Shown: positions 45,008 to 55,760, numbered from the stretch's first letter. The stretch: DNA of 64,000 bases from Phlyctochytrium arcticum (GCA_025602905.1 JAHLKI010000030.1:248001-312000); one strand, 5' to 3'. The notes: generated by a model from the letters alone, not told the origin. Made by a program: numbers and translations.

Positions 45008-45797
45008 TCAGGCTGAAGGAAGCAAAAAAAGATCCATTAGTACACGAAAGAACGATAAAAAATACAACGTGGGTAATTACCTGGCATTGATGCATAGCCA
45101 ATGAAAGTGCCGAACTTCAGTAGCCTGTTGGCGTCATCATCACCCGTAATGATACCAAAGGTATCATTATAAAAAACGGCCAAACGGGCGTAGTCTTCCT
45201 TGCTGAGCCGGAGCAAACTGACGGTGTCGACAGGAAAGCCCGTGGGAACTTCGCCAACGGCTGAAGCAGCTGCCGGCATCGGTAAGGCTCGCGGTCCCCA
45301 GGCTGGGCGAGGGCCCAAGCCTGCTGGTTCCTTGACCAGTGGCAGGAGTGTGGTGGGTCCTTGTCGCGAGTTCCAATTGCGGGCACGTGCGTTATGGAAC
45401 TTGGCGTCTGTGATGGCCTGGTTGGCCACGATACGGGCCTCGATGCGGGCCTGGTTGGCCACGATGAGGGCCTGGTTGGCCTCCAGTCGAATCAGCGCCG
45501 CCTCCCAATTGGGGGCACCTCCAGTACCGGCCGCCTTCGTTCTCACCTTGTGAAGGCGGATCTCGGCTTCCTCCTCGTCAAAACGGGTGATATGGGCATC
45601 ACCCGTCAGATGGCGCATATGCTTGATACCACGGACGTGGTCAGCCTCCTGCACGACCTCGCCAAGTGTCATATCGGCGGAGGCAGCAACACGGGGAAGC
45701 GGGAGTGGAACAGAATGAGCCTGGAGGGTTTGTAGGGGCTTTGGTGGAAGTGAAGCGGGGGGATATCACCAGGGTTGTTGTTGTCGTTGTCAGCCAT
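45008..45797 (-). CDS. Mug135-like C-terminal domain protein, frameshifted
   Basis: From ATG 45797 the minus-strand frame starts MADNDNNNPGDIPP and then shifts; from about 45756 to 45081 another frame continues without stop, and a 68-nt intron (GTAATT donor, CTTCAG acceptor) leads to a TGA at 45008. One extra G in the six-G run at 45757-45762 would give a continuous 240-residue protein. Residues about 75-110 form a helix with repeated ANQA units. The C-terminal LLPLVKEPAGLG then LRLSKEDYARLAVFYNDTFGI resembles a domain of fungal proteins annotated Mug135-like, whose function is unknown. The missing base may be an assembly error. Confidence 0.45.
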
Positions 45798-46060
45798 CTA
45801 TCGAGGGTAGTTTCAAATTAGTTTCTGCCAAGGAAAGGCTTGCCACATGCAACTTACAATTATGTTAATACAGGTGTTGATACGATGGATAATTCGGAAA
45901 AGAGTATTCGCCGTTGTGGTGAGGCAAATGAGTGATCTAAGTTTTGACAAAAAGTGGATGAGCAGGCTGTTCCAGCATTTAGCACGACAAAAGCAAACGC
46001 AAACGTACCGTGGGGCAGATAAGCTAAAGGAGAAGGGGAGAGGTCTGGGGACCCCCAGCG

Positions 46061-46070
46061 CTTTATATAC
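46061..46070 (-). promoter_or_regulatory. TATA box upstream of the Mug135-like gene
   Basis: On the minus strand the bases read GTATATAAAG, 264-273 nt upstream of ATG 45797. A direct pair TGACCGATCATGACC-like repeat lies just upstream (46084-46110). Assigned by motif only. Confidence 0.35.
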
Positions 46071-46171
46071 TTCAAACAACATGACTGGTCATGATCGGTC
46101 ATGACCCGAGTCCCGGGTCATCTCGTTCCGCATTGGGTAAATGAGCTGCGCAGCCCGGCGAGGCCCCTAAT

Positions 46172-46203
46172 CACTATGGCACAGATGAACTTCATTTATG
46201 AAC
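46172..46203 (+). repeat. Left terminal inverted repeat of the CACTA element
   Basis: 32 bp, starting with CACTA, exact reverse complement of 52620-52651. It lies 365 bp beyond the 3' end of the second gene (46537). Confidence 0.95.
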
Positions 46204-46536
46204 CGTGATGAAGTGTTTATAAATGATTCATCAATGATTCATCAATGATTCATCTCCCAGTCCATTCTTCATCCCAAAAGTTCATGAATGAAGGTCCCAA
46301 ATTAGAAAGTAGTGCCATGGTGGGGGTACTTTTTGCTGGGGGGTAGCCACTACTAGGTATCCAATTGATTGTGGGAAACGATCTCTGTTCATGCATACGT
46401 ACAAAAGAAATACTACAAAGATGATAATAAAAAAGACAAGAAGTGTTCTACATAAAAATAAAGAAATACAGAGATGACCTGTAAAAGAGCGTAAGAACAA
46501 TAGAACGATGCGAATATCCGTCATTCTGGACGCTAC

Positions 46537-48975
46537 CTAGAAATCTTCGACGGGTGGCCACGACGCGAGTGGGAACGGCTCTGACGGGTATGCCACCATC
46601 AAAGAACGAATGTGCTGTGCTCCACGAGGAGGAATGGGAAAGAGCGTCTCGATGTCGCCAAAGACACCGTTCCGCACACCGGGAGAAGAATGGTTCCATT
46701 GACCAAAAACCCCGGCTAGCAGGTACGGGGCGGCAGTGTGGAAGGCTCGGACGCCGTCCCACGTTTGCTGCCAGTTGTCCACGAGAGGTCTGAGGATCTT
46801 TTTGTTGGCGTTGCGGGACCCGGTTTCTTGATATCTTGTTATGAGGCGCTGCTGGACGACATTTTCTGAATGGTGGTTCCGAGTGCTTGCGATGATGAGG
46901 CGCGAGAGGAGGGAGTGGGCCCTCGTCGACGAACATTCAGAAGACGGGACATCGAAATCGTAGATGAGATCGAAGATTTGCGCGTGAATACGCTCGAGGT
47001 CCCCCTCGAAACGTTGTTGCCCGGTCGCGGCAGAAATAAAAGTACAAAGTATCATAACAAGTGAATAAATACCATTGTCCACGGTACTTGATTCCGAGTT
47101 GTAGTAGAAGTCCAGTATTCTGACAAATTCTCCGGCGGGTTGACTCGGACTAAGTACCTTGACAAGGCCTGCCAGAAATTAAGTAAGTCAACCGCCTGAA
47201 TTCAGCATCGACCAGAAAATACGGAGCATACCTCCTATTAAATCTCTTAATTTGACCATGTAATCGACCACGGCGACCACTCCCCCTTCGGTGGCGGGTG
47301 CTATTCGAATTATGAGGTGAGTGAGGGCTTTAACCATCATAGAAGAAAGCAAAGCCTTGTCCTTGCGGGCAGGAAAGCAGGCTTGTTTGATGCAGCCGCC
47401 TACGTGGATAGTGGCCAATCCGAATATGAGGTTTTTGAGAGAAGTAGGATATTGCTCGCGTTGAAATTTGCCGTTGTTCCACTTGATTTTCCAAAGCTGG
47501 GCTGATCCCGCCAGGATGTCTGGCCAGGCTTTCAGTGCCGCATCGCTTTTTTCTAGGAACCCCACGATGCTCGCTTCATCCGAATACAAGCCGATGCCGT
47601 CTCGAATGATCTGGTCGGCGGCATCAGTAATGGCCGTGTCTAAAGAAAGGTCAGCCAACTTGGACATTTTGACCGACTCAGCTGCTCGCTTCGACAGCGT
47701 CTTCATCTGGCCAGCCTGGGAAGCAATGGCTGCTGACTCGCGGACGGCCTCCGCCACGCGCTCCGCGGGATCGTCCAAGATATTGAAATCGAGTCTGTCG
47801 CCTGAGGTCGAGGAAGTGAGACGAGGTTGGGAATCTTGATTGGGACGAGCGGGGCGAGAGTGGTGGTGAGGTTGGGAAGAATGAGGCCGGGAATTCGGTT
47901 GTAGTTCAAGAAGAGATTGGATCGCGTTGATTGCATCGGTGTCGTTGTCAACGGGAGATGACCGAGCTGGAGGTGATCCAGCAGACGGGTCGAGAGTAGA
48001 AGGATCGTTGGTGGGACGCGTTTCGGGGGTGGATCGTTTCTGTGGAGTTTGGATGAGGTCCTGGTCCTGGTGAGGTCGTTTCAGTGGAGTTTGGATGAGG
48101 TCCTGGTCCTGGTCCTGGTGACGTCGTTTGCGGCTTGGTTGCAACGGCTCCTCGTCCGAGTCAGATAAGTCACATGAGGTACGGCGAGCATCGACTCGGG
48201 CGCATGGCAATGTCCGGGAACTGGTGTTGGCATTGGTAGCGGTAGGAGGTGTTGGACGCAAGAGATTCGTGACATCCTTCAGCGGCCCTGGCGTGTTTTG
48301 TTGAGAACGCTTGCCGTTGAAAAATTTGTTGTAAACAATCTCCCGAACTGCCGTGTAGAAATGTTTTTTGTCGTGTTCTAAAATGTCTGGGAACCGTTGG
48401 CTGTATTTGTTATAGACATCGTCAAGAAAAGAGTAATCTTTCGTGGGCTCCCGCTCCACAAGTGAGGCCAGTAATTCAGGAATATTACTGCGACTCATTC
48501 CGAAATGTATGAGTTTGTCGTAAGTCAGACAAGAGAAGTTCGGGATATGAGTTAAAAAGTCACGAGCGATTTGACGCATTTCTCTGGGTGGACCAGCCTT
48601 TGCTGCTTGAGGTTTGCTATTTGGGGACTGGTTAAAAGTTTCGAATTTGTTGTCAATGTATTGACACATTGATTTCAATAGGACTCTTAGCTTAGAATCC
48701 AAGGCGTCATTCACAAAATCCTCCACCTGTTCTCTGAACAAGTCTTTGAGGTCGAATAACAGATCTTCACGGAATTGTTGCAGAGATTGATCCAGCATGA
48801 GTTCGGTGACAGGATTCGCTTGATTCTCTGCTCCAAAATGGGGCAGAGACCTTCGCGGGGTTCGATTCTCTGGTTGGAGGAACGGGGGTGTCGTGGCGGT
48901 CGATCTCTGGGCAGATGAGTTTTGCGACATGAACTCTTCGACATTCGCGAAGCGAGTAGCTCGTTGTGAGGGCAT
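46537..48975 (-). CDS. Second protein of the CACTA element (TnpA-position), 791 aa
   Basis: Two exons (47232-48975 and 46537-47168) join in phase across a 63-nt intron (GTATGC donor, TGGCAG acceptor). The N-terminal third is helical with a Leu-rich stretch (EDLLFDLKDLFREQVEDFV). Positions 48040-48120 encode two tandem copies of HQDQDLIQTP plus basic residues, and RKRRHQ is a likely nuclear signal. A Ser/Pro/Asp-rich linker leads to a folded C-terminal half (AVRESAAIASQAGQMKTL onwards). No known domain is recognised. In plant CACTA elements a second protein, TnpA, binds subterminal repeats and aids excision; the position suggests an analogous role, but no sequence link to TnpA is claimed. Confidence 0.7.
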
Positions 48976-49161
48976 GTTGAGTGGAGGGTGTGAAAGATTG
49001 AAGGTGTTGTGGAGAGAGAAAAGTTGGTAGATGATGTTGTGATTGGTTGATGTTGGTGGGGGAAGATGATCTCAGACCGCGTCTTTTTTAAATCTCGGAA
49101 AAACCGGAATTTCGAGAACTTTCGGAAGTGCAAACACATCACCAAAAACGACCATGACTGG

Positions 49162-52100
49162 CTAAATTCCGTTTATATGGACGACTAAGTAATTTAGACT
49201 ACCCATTTCTTCAACATCACCCTCCGCCTCCAACCGGCAAACCTCAGCTCTACCTTTGACTCGAGATTCTGGAACTGCTACGAGTGGTCCGACCTGCAGA
49301 GACAGCCGCGGACGCAGTGTTTGCGGGTCATTGGTGCAATCAGGCAAAGAACGAAGAACGAGCACCGATGCGAACTCAGTATGAACCCCCGAAACCAGCC
49401 TGCCGAACAGGACATTACGATAATTGATTTGTACTCGATCAGTGGCTCTTCTCGAATATGCCACGATGTCGCCTTCCCGATAGTCCACGAACCTGAGACG
49501 AAATCGTAAGTGGACGCTGGCGTTTTGCCAATCATCCATTAAGTATTGACCGACAATATCTCTCAGTTCTTCATTCCCCGGCAGGTCCAGGTATGAGCAC
49601 TCGTTAGGCCACATGTTGTCTTCGCGCACGCCAATTCGGGGATTGATTGTTGCTTCGAGTACGTTTGCTACCCAGAAATTTTCCAGTGCTGAGTTTGCCA
49701 GTGATTGATGATTCGTATTCCGAGTTCTGCCCATACTGAATTTCGAGATCAAGGATTCGAATCCGAACGTTGAAAACTCCCTCGGACAGCCAAATCTCAA
49801 CGTATGTTCGGCAATATGGGTACAGTAATGTGAGTTGATAGTTAGGAATCCAGCGTCATAAAGCACGGTCCCAAGCTTAATTCCGTCGATAGTCATTCTG
49901 TACAGTGGCCCCAGCAGTTCCTTTTCAAGGTGGTGGCGCAACATTATTTCCACCCGTGTACGATGACCCAGCCAAGACTCCCACTTGTGTTTCAAATTGG
50001 GCTTGTCGCGCACGAAGTAATGGACGATTGCGATAGACCGCACGATGAAGGTAAGCTTGTTTTCATGTGTCTGGCCAAATCGCCAATGATTCCAACTAGA
50101 AACTTGCGGCTGCGAAATTCGATTAAATGGCTGGGATGCAAAAGATCGATACTTTTTGTCGAATTGTTTCCAGAAACCCTCTTCACCGTATTCCAGGACC
50201 AGCGCCTCCGAAAACTCCTTCCACTCCTTTTGGATTTCTCCCTCTCCAACGGCATGCTGAAAGTCTACGGCGGCCAAGCAACATGGATCAAGTCCGGGCC
50301 ATCGCCAGGCTGAGCTTGGGTATGCAATTCCGAAGAGTTCGGCGTGAATACGAAGAGGATGCGTTGCATGGCGTATATTGTGCCATTGCTCGCGGAGTCT
50401 GGTAACGATTTCCGCCGTTTCGTTCCTCTGCTCTGAGCACCGATGCGCAGTACATTCGCATCTTTGCTGGTGGTCGTCGTGGTTTAAAAACATTTCAAGA
50501 TGATGCTCTCGCAAGATCCCACAGTCGTGGCACATACGTTTACTCAAATCTGAACTTGACTTGAATCCAAGGAAGCTGGTGCGACCGGGTCCGTCCCCAA
50601 TCACGGAATGCATAACCAGTATGCACTTCTCCACTCGTCCGCTCACGCTGTTGTAAAGATCAAATCCCCGACTCAGGGTTTCCATCTCAGTTGTCAGCAA
50701 GTTTGCCCAAAATTCAAAGCCAACAACCAGCTCATGGCTTAGTTCCAGAAGACTTATTGGTGCCATCGCATGGGATGTCGAACGATTGCGGATGCCGTGG
50801 CCGAATTCTGCTAAGCTGATTGCCAGGATATGCATATTCTTCAAACCATGTTTGTAGATTTTGAAACCATCCATGAACACAACAAGATGGACGAAAAAGA
50901 CATTGCCGTTGTTTTGGTCATAGCAAGACCTCCACTTGTCTTGGCTTGCAACGATGCTGAGGGCCCATTGATACCCCGTGTGGGCTTCCGTTTTTACTGG
51001 GAACTTGCGCGCGTAGTATTCCTGAATCTGCACCCTTGTCATATTCAACACTCCGTCTGCAATCAGAGCCTGGGTATAGTCTCGATTCGCGCTAGCAATG
51101 AGTTCTGCCAGATGACGGTGAAGGAACCAGAACTGGATCACTTGGCTGACAGGCACGTACGGAAGCGGTGATTTAACATTGTTGATGCGCAGTTTTTTGA
51201 TGGAAATTACTGGAGATGTCAGTCTTTTTACTCTTCGCTTGGCGGTCTCGTGCTTTGTCGGAAGGCCATGACCACTTGCGGCGCCTTCTGTTATGAATTT
51301 GATGGCAAAAAACGACTCGTATTGTCTCCGTGTCCACTTCTGCTTCAAGGTGTGCAGCATGAATTCCGCAAACTCTTCATCCCTATGAGTGAAGCGCAAT
51401 GGCTGCGCAACTCTTGGACGCCAAAGTATCTGCTGGCTAGCATAGCCAGTGTTTGTCAACTGGTTTCCGTCGCTTGGCTGGTCGTCGTCAGGTTCATCGC
51501 GGGAGGAAGAGTGGTTGCTGGAGCTCGAACTTGTACTAGTTTCCGAACTGCTCTCGTCCCCGGGGTCTATTTCATCGCGGTCAACACCCTCCTGTGCTGC
51601 ATTTTCTTCTGGACCATGGAATATGTCGTTACTATCCCAACCCTCCTGTGCTGCATTGCTTTCGGAACCGTGCGATGGGTCATCGTTACCCAAACCAGCA
51701 TCGCCATCGTAAATATCTGAGGAGTCCGCAAAATGGTTTGACATCTCGTCCGCCTGCTGCTCTGGCTCAGGTGCGCCCAAATTTTGGTTGAAGCCGTCGT
51801 GGGCCGGTCTCCCTGTCGTTGCAATCAAATTGTCGAATTGGGATAGTGCGGAACTCAGAGGATCTAAACATTTTCTGTTGTTAGAGAATGTTACTAGCAG
51901 GTAAGGATTGAAACCAGTACCTGGATTATTGACTTGGCTCCCCTCGCTTGTTAGGTCTCGAACAGGGCGGATGTGCGCAGGGTAGTGTATTCGGACAAAA
52001 TGAGCATAGTCTCTTGCGGCAAAGGATCGAGATGTCTCGCACATTGGACAGTGGTATGCTTCCGGCTGGGTGTCTGTCATCCTTCGTCGCATCAGGCAAC

Positions 52101-52200
52101 GCTCGATATGCCTGTAAACGTTCGAGAGAACGCCATCATGCACTCTGATAGTACTTAGGCAGTTGGGAATGGGGCAGGGGACTTGGACAGTGTTGTTCAT
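49162..52200 (-). CDS. CACTA transposase, Tnp2 / Transposase_21 type
   Basis: A 1,012-codon open frame from ATG 52200. The N-terminus has two C2H2-like zinc fingers (CPIPNCLSTI...H and CPMCETSRSF...H). An acidic Ser/Asp/Glu linker follows. The Tnp2 core shows FMDGFKIY, LELSHELVVGFEFW, the block VIGDGPGRTSFLGFK, the CHDCGI zinc linker, and AAVDFQHAVGEGE; these supply the Asp residues expected of the RNase H-like site. A DUF4218-like part, HIAEHTLRFGCPREFSTFGF, follows near residue 840. A 57-nt stretch (51864-51920) has a GTACTG donor, CTAAC branch and TTTAG acceptor and may be an in-frame intron, giving 993 residues if spliced. The frame is intact, so the protein may be active. Confidence 0.85.
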   Translation of the reverse strand: MNNTVQVPCPIPNCLSTIRVHDGVLSNVYRHIERCLMRRRMTDTQPEAYHCPMCETSRSFAARDYAHFVRIHYPAHIRPVRDLTSEGSQVNNPGTGFNPYLLVTFSNNRKCLDPLSSALSQFDNLIATTGRPAHDGFNQNLGAPEPEQQADEMSNHFADSSDIYDGDAGLGNDDPSHGSESNAAQEGWDSNDIFHGPEENAAQEGVDRDEIDPGDESSSETSTSSSSSNHSSSRDEPDDDQPSDGNQLTNTGYASQQILWRPRVAQPLRFTHRDEEFAEFMLHTLKQKWTRRQYESFFAIKFITEGAASGHGLPTKHETAKRRVKRLTSPVISIKKLRINNVKSPLPYVPVSQVIQFWFLHRHLAELIASANRDYTQALIADGVLNMTRVQIQEYYARKFPVKTEAHTGYQWALSIVASQDKWRSCYDQNNGNVFFVHLVVFMDGFKIYKHGLKNMHILAISLAEFGHGIRNRSTSHAMAPISLLELSHELVVGFEFWANLLTTEMETLSRGFDLYNSVSGRVEKCILVMHSVIGDGPGRTSFLGFKSSSDLSKRMCHDCGILREHHLEMFLNHDDHQQRCECTAHRCSEQRNETAEIVTRLREQWHNIRHATHPLRIHAELFGIAYPSSAWRWPGLDPCCLAAVDFQHAVGEGEIQKEWKEFSEALVLEYGEEGFWKQFDKKYRSFASQPFNRISQPQVSSWNHWRFGQTHENKLTFIVRSIAIVHYFVRDKPNLKHKWESWLGHRTRVEIMLRHHLEKELLGPLYRMTIDGIKLGTVLYDAGFLTINSHYCTHIAEHTLRFGCPREFSTFGFESLISKFSMGRTRNTNHQSLANSALENFWVANVLEATINPRIGVREDNMWPNECSYLDLPGNEELRDIVGQYLMDDWQNASVHLRFRLRFVDYREGDIVAYSRRATDRVQINYRNVLFGRLVSGVHTEFASVLVLRSLPDCTNDPQTLRPRLSLQVGPLVAVPESRVKGRAEVCRLEAEGDVEEMGSLNYLVVHINGI

Positions 52201-52494
52201 TGTATCGGTACTTAGTATTGAAGAATGTATGTATGCTTTAAAGTATAATCAATAGAACATTGACTTTCTGTACCTTTTTTTTTCTATGTGTTTCAAGTTT
52301 CTATCACGTGTTGCAAATTTTCAAGATACCGACCACCCATGGACTGTCCGAAGGAAAGAGACGCTACATTCTTTCTTATTTCTTTACTTGTGCATACCAA
52401 AATTCAAGCTATTGCAAGGTCTTCATCATCAAAGTCGTGCATCATAAATTTTAACAACCCCGCCGACGACTGCGCGGTGCGCAGCTGATGACTC

Positions 52495-52619
52495 AATTGT
52501 TTGTGAATGAAACGTGATGAACACCTGTGTTCATAAATGATATGTGATGAACATCCATGTTCATAAATGGTTCATCCCTGTTCATAAATGATTAATGATG
52601 AACTTCCTGGTTCATCCAA
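52495..52619. repeat. Subterminal repeats, right end
   Basis: At least five copies of a TTCATAAATG or GTGATGAAC motif in both orientations sit directly inside the right inverted repeat. A related but shorter set (TATAAATGATTCATC, AATGATTCATC) lies inside the left end at 46204-46260. Such arrays are transposase or TnpA binding sites in plant CACTA elements; here that is inference. Confidence 0.8.
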
Positions 52620-52651
52620 GTTCATAAATGAAGTTCATCTGTGCCATAGTG
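52620..52651 (-). repeat. Right terminal inverted repeat of the CACTA element
   Basis: 32 bp ending in TAGTG, exact reverse complement of 46172-46203. It lies 419 bp upstream of the transposase start. Confidence 0.95.
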
Positions 52652-52860
52652 TTATAATCTGCGGCGGCGCGGGCAAGGCCTGGCCTATTCAGTTGTGATT
52701 TCGTGGACGGCGGTCATAAGAGTGGAAGAGCCAGAGGAAAAGCCGGGAGGGTTTGACGAATACAATACATACAAAGGATGGAAAAAGACTGCTGGAACAA
52801 GGGAAAAAATGGTCCATTAGGACAGCATGAAAGAATGAAAAAAGGGCATCAGCGACCAAC

Positions 52861-54369
52861 CTCCAGATGGGCAATCGAGTTAGTTTTGGAGTTTTTCATG
52901 TTAAAGACAACTGCCTTCATCTTCATCGGATGCTCGTCATAGTACTGTACGAGAAGATGAAGTTAGAATGTATGCCAAATGGGGACCGAGTTTGTCACGA
53001 ATGTAACTAACCGTTTGCGACAACTTTGCCCCCTCCATGTTTTCGAACCGACATGAGCATATGCAGTGACAGAAAAAGAGCTCTCTGGGAGTAAATATCG
53101 GAACGAGGTCCGCTGATGGTGTCCCGCAGAATGCTGTCACAAATTTTGAAAAATTCGAGCTTGTCGTAACCATCCTTGATGGTTCCCAGGGCCTTGTCCT
53201 GGTATGAGGCGGCTTCAAGCTCCCCTTTTCTTACTTCGTCATAAAAGCTTTAAGAAAAGTGCCTTCTCCTGGATTAGGAAAAGGTGATGTTTGCCCCACA
53301 GTCTGGTTTCTGTGCAGGTCCAAGACTGCCTTGATATCCGCTTTGATACTTTCAAAGCTCAAGTTGGGGTTGTTCCTTAGTACGTAAAAGCTGTACGACC
53401 AGTTTGAGACAAGCCAGATTGCGAGATAACGGCTCCCACGCCACTCCTACCGTAACCAGATTAGAATCTTGTTCTCGCTCACTAGCACGGCCTTTTGATA
53501 TAGAGAATCGATTTCTGCTTCAGAGGCACCCGGATTTTCCCTTAGGTGAGCTTCATGGACATAATTCAGGTAAAATCGCTGCAATGAATACAATAAGTCT
53601 CAAGTAGGAAAGATCGTTTATCTTCAACCAATGAAGCAGCAAGCAATGAAGTTTAAAGGGACCTATTCAGATTATGCGCTTACCATGAATCGTGTTTTTC
53701 TAGGATTCCAGCTTTGATTCGTATTTGTGCTTCGGGTACCTTCTCGGATCGTTCTGGCAAACTTCATGGTGTTTGATATGACTAACTGGGCACTGACCGG
53801 CAGATCCTGCTCAGAGCGATCACGGTAAAGCTGGCTAATATATCATCTGCCAATTGTATTAGTGTCAGTGCTTTTCCATGCCTAAGGTTGTTGAGTACCT
53901 GGGATTACGACTGCTTGATGTTATCCTCCTGCCAATCACCGTAGACAGAATATGGCGTATAATTCGTGAGCTCCCCCAGAAATGTCGCCACGTACAGCGG
54001 GCCGCCCAACGGCGTCATGTAATTGGGTAGGTTGATAAGTTTCTCCTTGAACATTGCTGGCTTCGTATGTGTGTTTTGTAATCCATTAATGACATATCTG
54101 ATGCTTTCACTTAGTAACCAGTATATCAACAGCAGTGGAGAGCAAGAATTTCATACTTACGGTTTTCTGATCTTCTGGACTTGGGCAGGTAAATCGCTGT
54201 CGCTGTCCGGCGGGGTTGAGCCGTTGGGGATTGCTACATCGAACGTCGGTCCGTCCAGAGTCTGTTCGTCAACTTTGGGTTCTTCGGTGATGGGGGCTCG
54301 CGATCTTCCTGCAACGGATGAGCCCTCTCCAGACCAAGCTTGGCCGAAGTGGGTGCTTGCATCTAGCAC
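52861..54369 (-). pseudogene. Spliced, frameshifted gene possibly related to the CACTA second protein
   Basis: Minus-strand exons can be chained from ATG 54369 (acidic/Ser-rich N-terminus): an exon ending GDWQEDNIK, one with LYRDRSEQDLPVSAQLV, one with LYQKAVLVSENKILIWLR, one starting NNPNLSFESIKADIKAVL, and pieces near 53240-52990 such as DKLEFFKICDSIL and QRALFLSLHMLMSVRKH. The introns show GTAAGT/GTAAGC donors and ACTAAG or TTGCAG acceptors. At least one base change near 53247 and one in a G run near 53033 are needed to keep one frame, so it is probably decayed. The ICDSIL...RALFLSLHML...RKH block resembles IFDLIY...RAHSLLSRLI...RNH in the CACTA second protein. Confidence 0.4.
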
Positions 54370-55204
54370 TATGCTCGCCTACACCATCGTGCTTCGGACT
54401 TGACAGGCTGGTTGATATATGCCATCTCAGAGAGACGATCCAAGAAATTTGAACAATACTCCAATTTTTTAGTTTCGTCGATGGATAAAACGTCTTTTCA
54501 AGGTTTCAAGGTAAAATATCTCGTAGCAATTCGATGCTGTCCTCCCTCCAGAACGTCGTATGCTTCCATTGAGTAGAACACGCCGGATGATATGGCTTAA
54601 ATCATGAGTTCCACTGCACTTTATATGCACTCCCGTCGGAGCGAGTGACAGGTGTCAGTCAGGTCGTGGTCGAGCACGGCACGTTTGAGGCAAGAGTCGC
54701 TTTGTTTTGCGATGAAGGTCAGTTCTTCCATATGAGACTGGAAAGTGAGATGATTGACTAGGGATCGTACAGGGGATTGCCAGGGGGATTGAGGGGGATT
54801 GTCCTTGTTGAGATGGCAGATCGCGCAGATCGCGTTCTGATCGCGTTGCATCTCTTCCATCTCATCCTGATTGTCAGGTAAGTCCATAGTGCTTCGGCCA
54901 AGCTTGCGGCAAGGCCATTTACGACTTTTCACCAGCTTTTTGACAAAACCGAACGCCCCGGCAACAACAATAACAAACCCAGAGCGACACCGCAAGGACA
55001 TTGCAGCTTCCGTGGAGCTTATTGAAAGAGGTTGAGCACGACTTGCAATATTGGGTCATGCCTGACGGCCTCTTCACGACCAGAACTTGGGGTATAGTCT
55101 TTGCCGGAAACTGGATCGAAAAACGAGTTGACTCCTTCTTACTATGGGAGGGTGTTTCGGTTGATCCCAGTGACAGATGGAAAACATGATATTACCCACG
55201 CTAT
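54370..55204. other. Mostly unassigned; weak 126-codon ORF on the minus strand
   Basis: The minus-strand frame 54621-55001 starts MSLRCRSGFVIVVAGAFGFV (a hydrophobic N-terminus) and contains CAICH. It lacks any recognised domain. The rest shows no gene. Confidence 0.3.
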
Positions 55205-55640
55205 ATGTGGTGGATTGCGGGATATACACAAGAAGCCAACCTCATGCCGGAACTACACGTCAGGTTGACCAACAACAAGTCCAACACCTTAGCGAAAAAC
55301 AACGCAAATCCTGCCTCTGAGATCCCAGGAACGCCTTCAATCCCATCGCAAGAGCCACTCAGAGAAGCATGCGCGACAAACGCAATAGACAGCTCCACTC
55401 TTTTCAAAATTCTTCGCCTGAAGCAGACCGGCACAATTCCCCGGTACCAACAAGAATTCAACGGGTTTCTGCGTCAACCACCAATGGCTTCACAATTGCC
55501 ATCTCAAGCTCTATCAGTTATCATCGGCTGCTCTACACGATGTCTCTCAATAAATCGGCTAGTGGTGGTGCGGATATGAATACACTGTACCGAAAGGCAG
55601 CACTAGTGACTGAGCAAAAGCTACTTACGTGATTACTGTA
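55205..55640 (+). pseudogene. Possible remnant related to the 53-54 kb gene
   Basis: Plus-strand frames here are broken by stops, but the piece NTLYRKAALVTEQKLLT at about 55577-55628 matches DSLYQKAVLVSENKIL of the minus-strand gene at about 53480 in 12 or so of 16 positions, including conservative changes. This suggests a second, inverted and more decayed copy. Based on short eye alignment only. Confidence 0.3.
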
Positions 55641-55707
55641 AGAGTAACATACGCGGTTAGATCTGTTTTACAACTGGCCTCAATCCCTTGTCTGACAGGT
55701 TCGACCG

Positions 55708-55760
55708 TGTGACAGTGCACAATTCATAAACCTTAGGTTTATGAATTGTGCACTGTCACA
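55708..55760. repeat. Perfect 26-bp-arm palindrome
   Basis: Two 26-bp arms (55708-55733 and 55735-55760) are exact complements around a single T at 55734. The arm begins TGTGACAGTGCAC and ends near the axis in AAACCT. Cruciform- or hairpin-forming; may be a transposon-end structure or a small foldback element. Confidence 0.97.

Larger units (their letters stand above)
46172..52651 (-). mobile_element. Complete CACTA (EnSpm) DNA transposon, 6,480 bp
   Basis: The element begins CACTATGGCACAGATGAAC at 46172 and ends with the exact reverse complement at 52651. The terminal inverted repeats are 32 bp and perfect. Subterminal copies of GTTCATAAATG and GATGAAC/GATTCATC follow on both sides (46200-46290 and 52495-52620), as CACTA elements use for transposase binding. 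Inside are two minus-strand genes: a Tnp2-type transposase and a spliced second protein. The classical 3-bp target duplication is not evident (AAT on the left, TTA on the right), so it may have mutated or the ends may have recombined. Identical ends and intact frames suggest recent activity. Confidence 0.93.

Noticed and set aside
46537..47082. Separate 181-aa gene inside the CACTA element
   Set aside because: It is the second exon of the 791-aa gene, joined in phase across a 63-nt intron.
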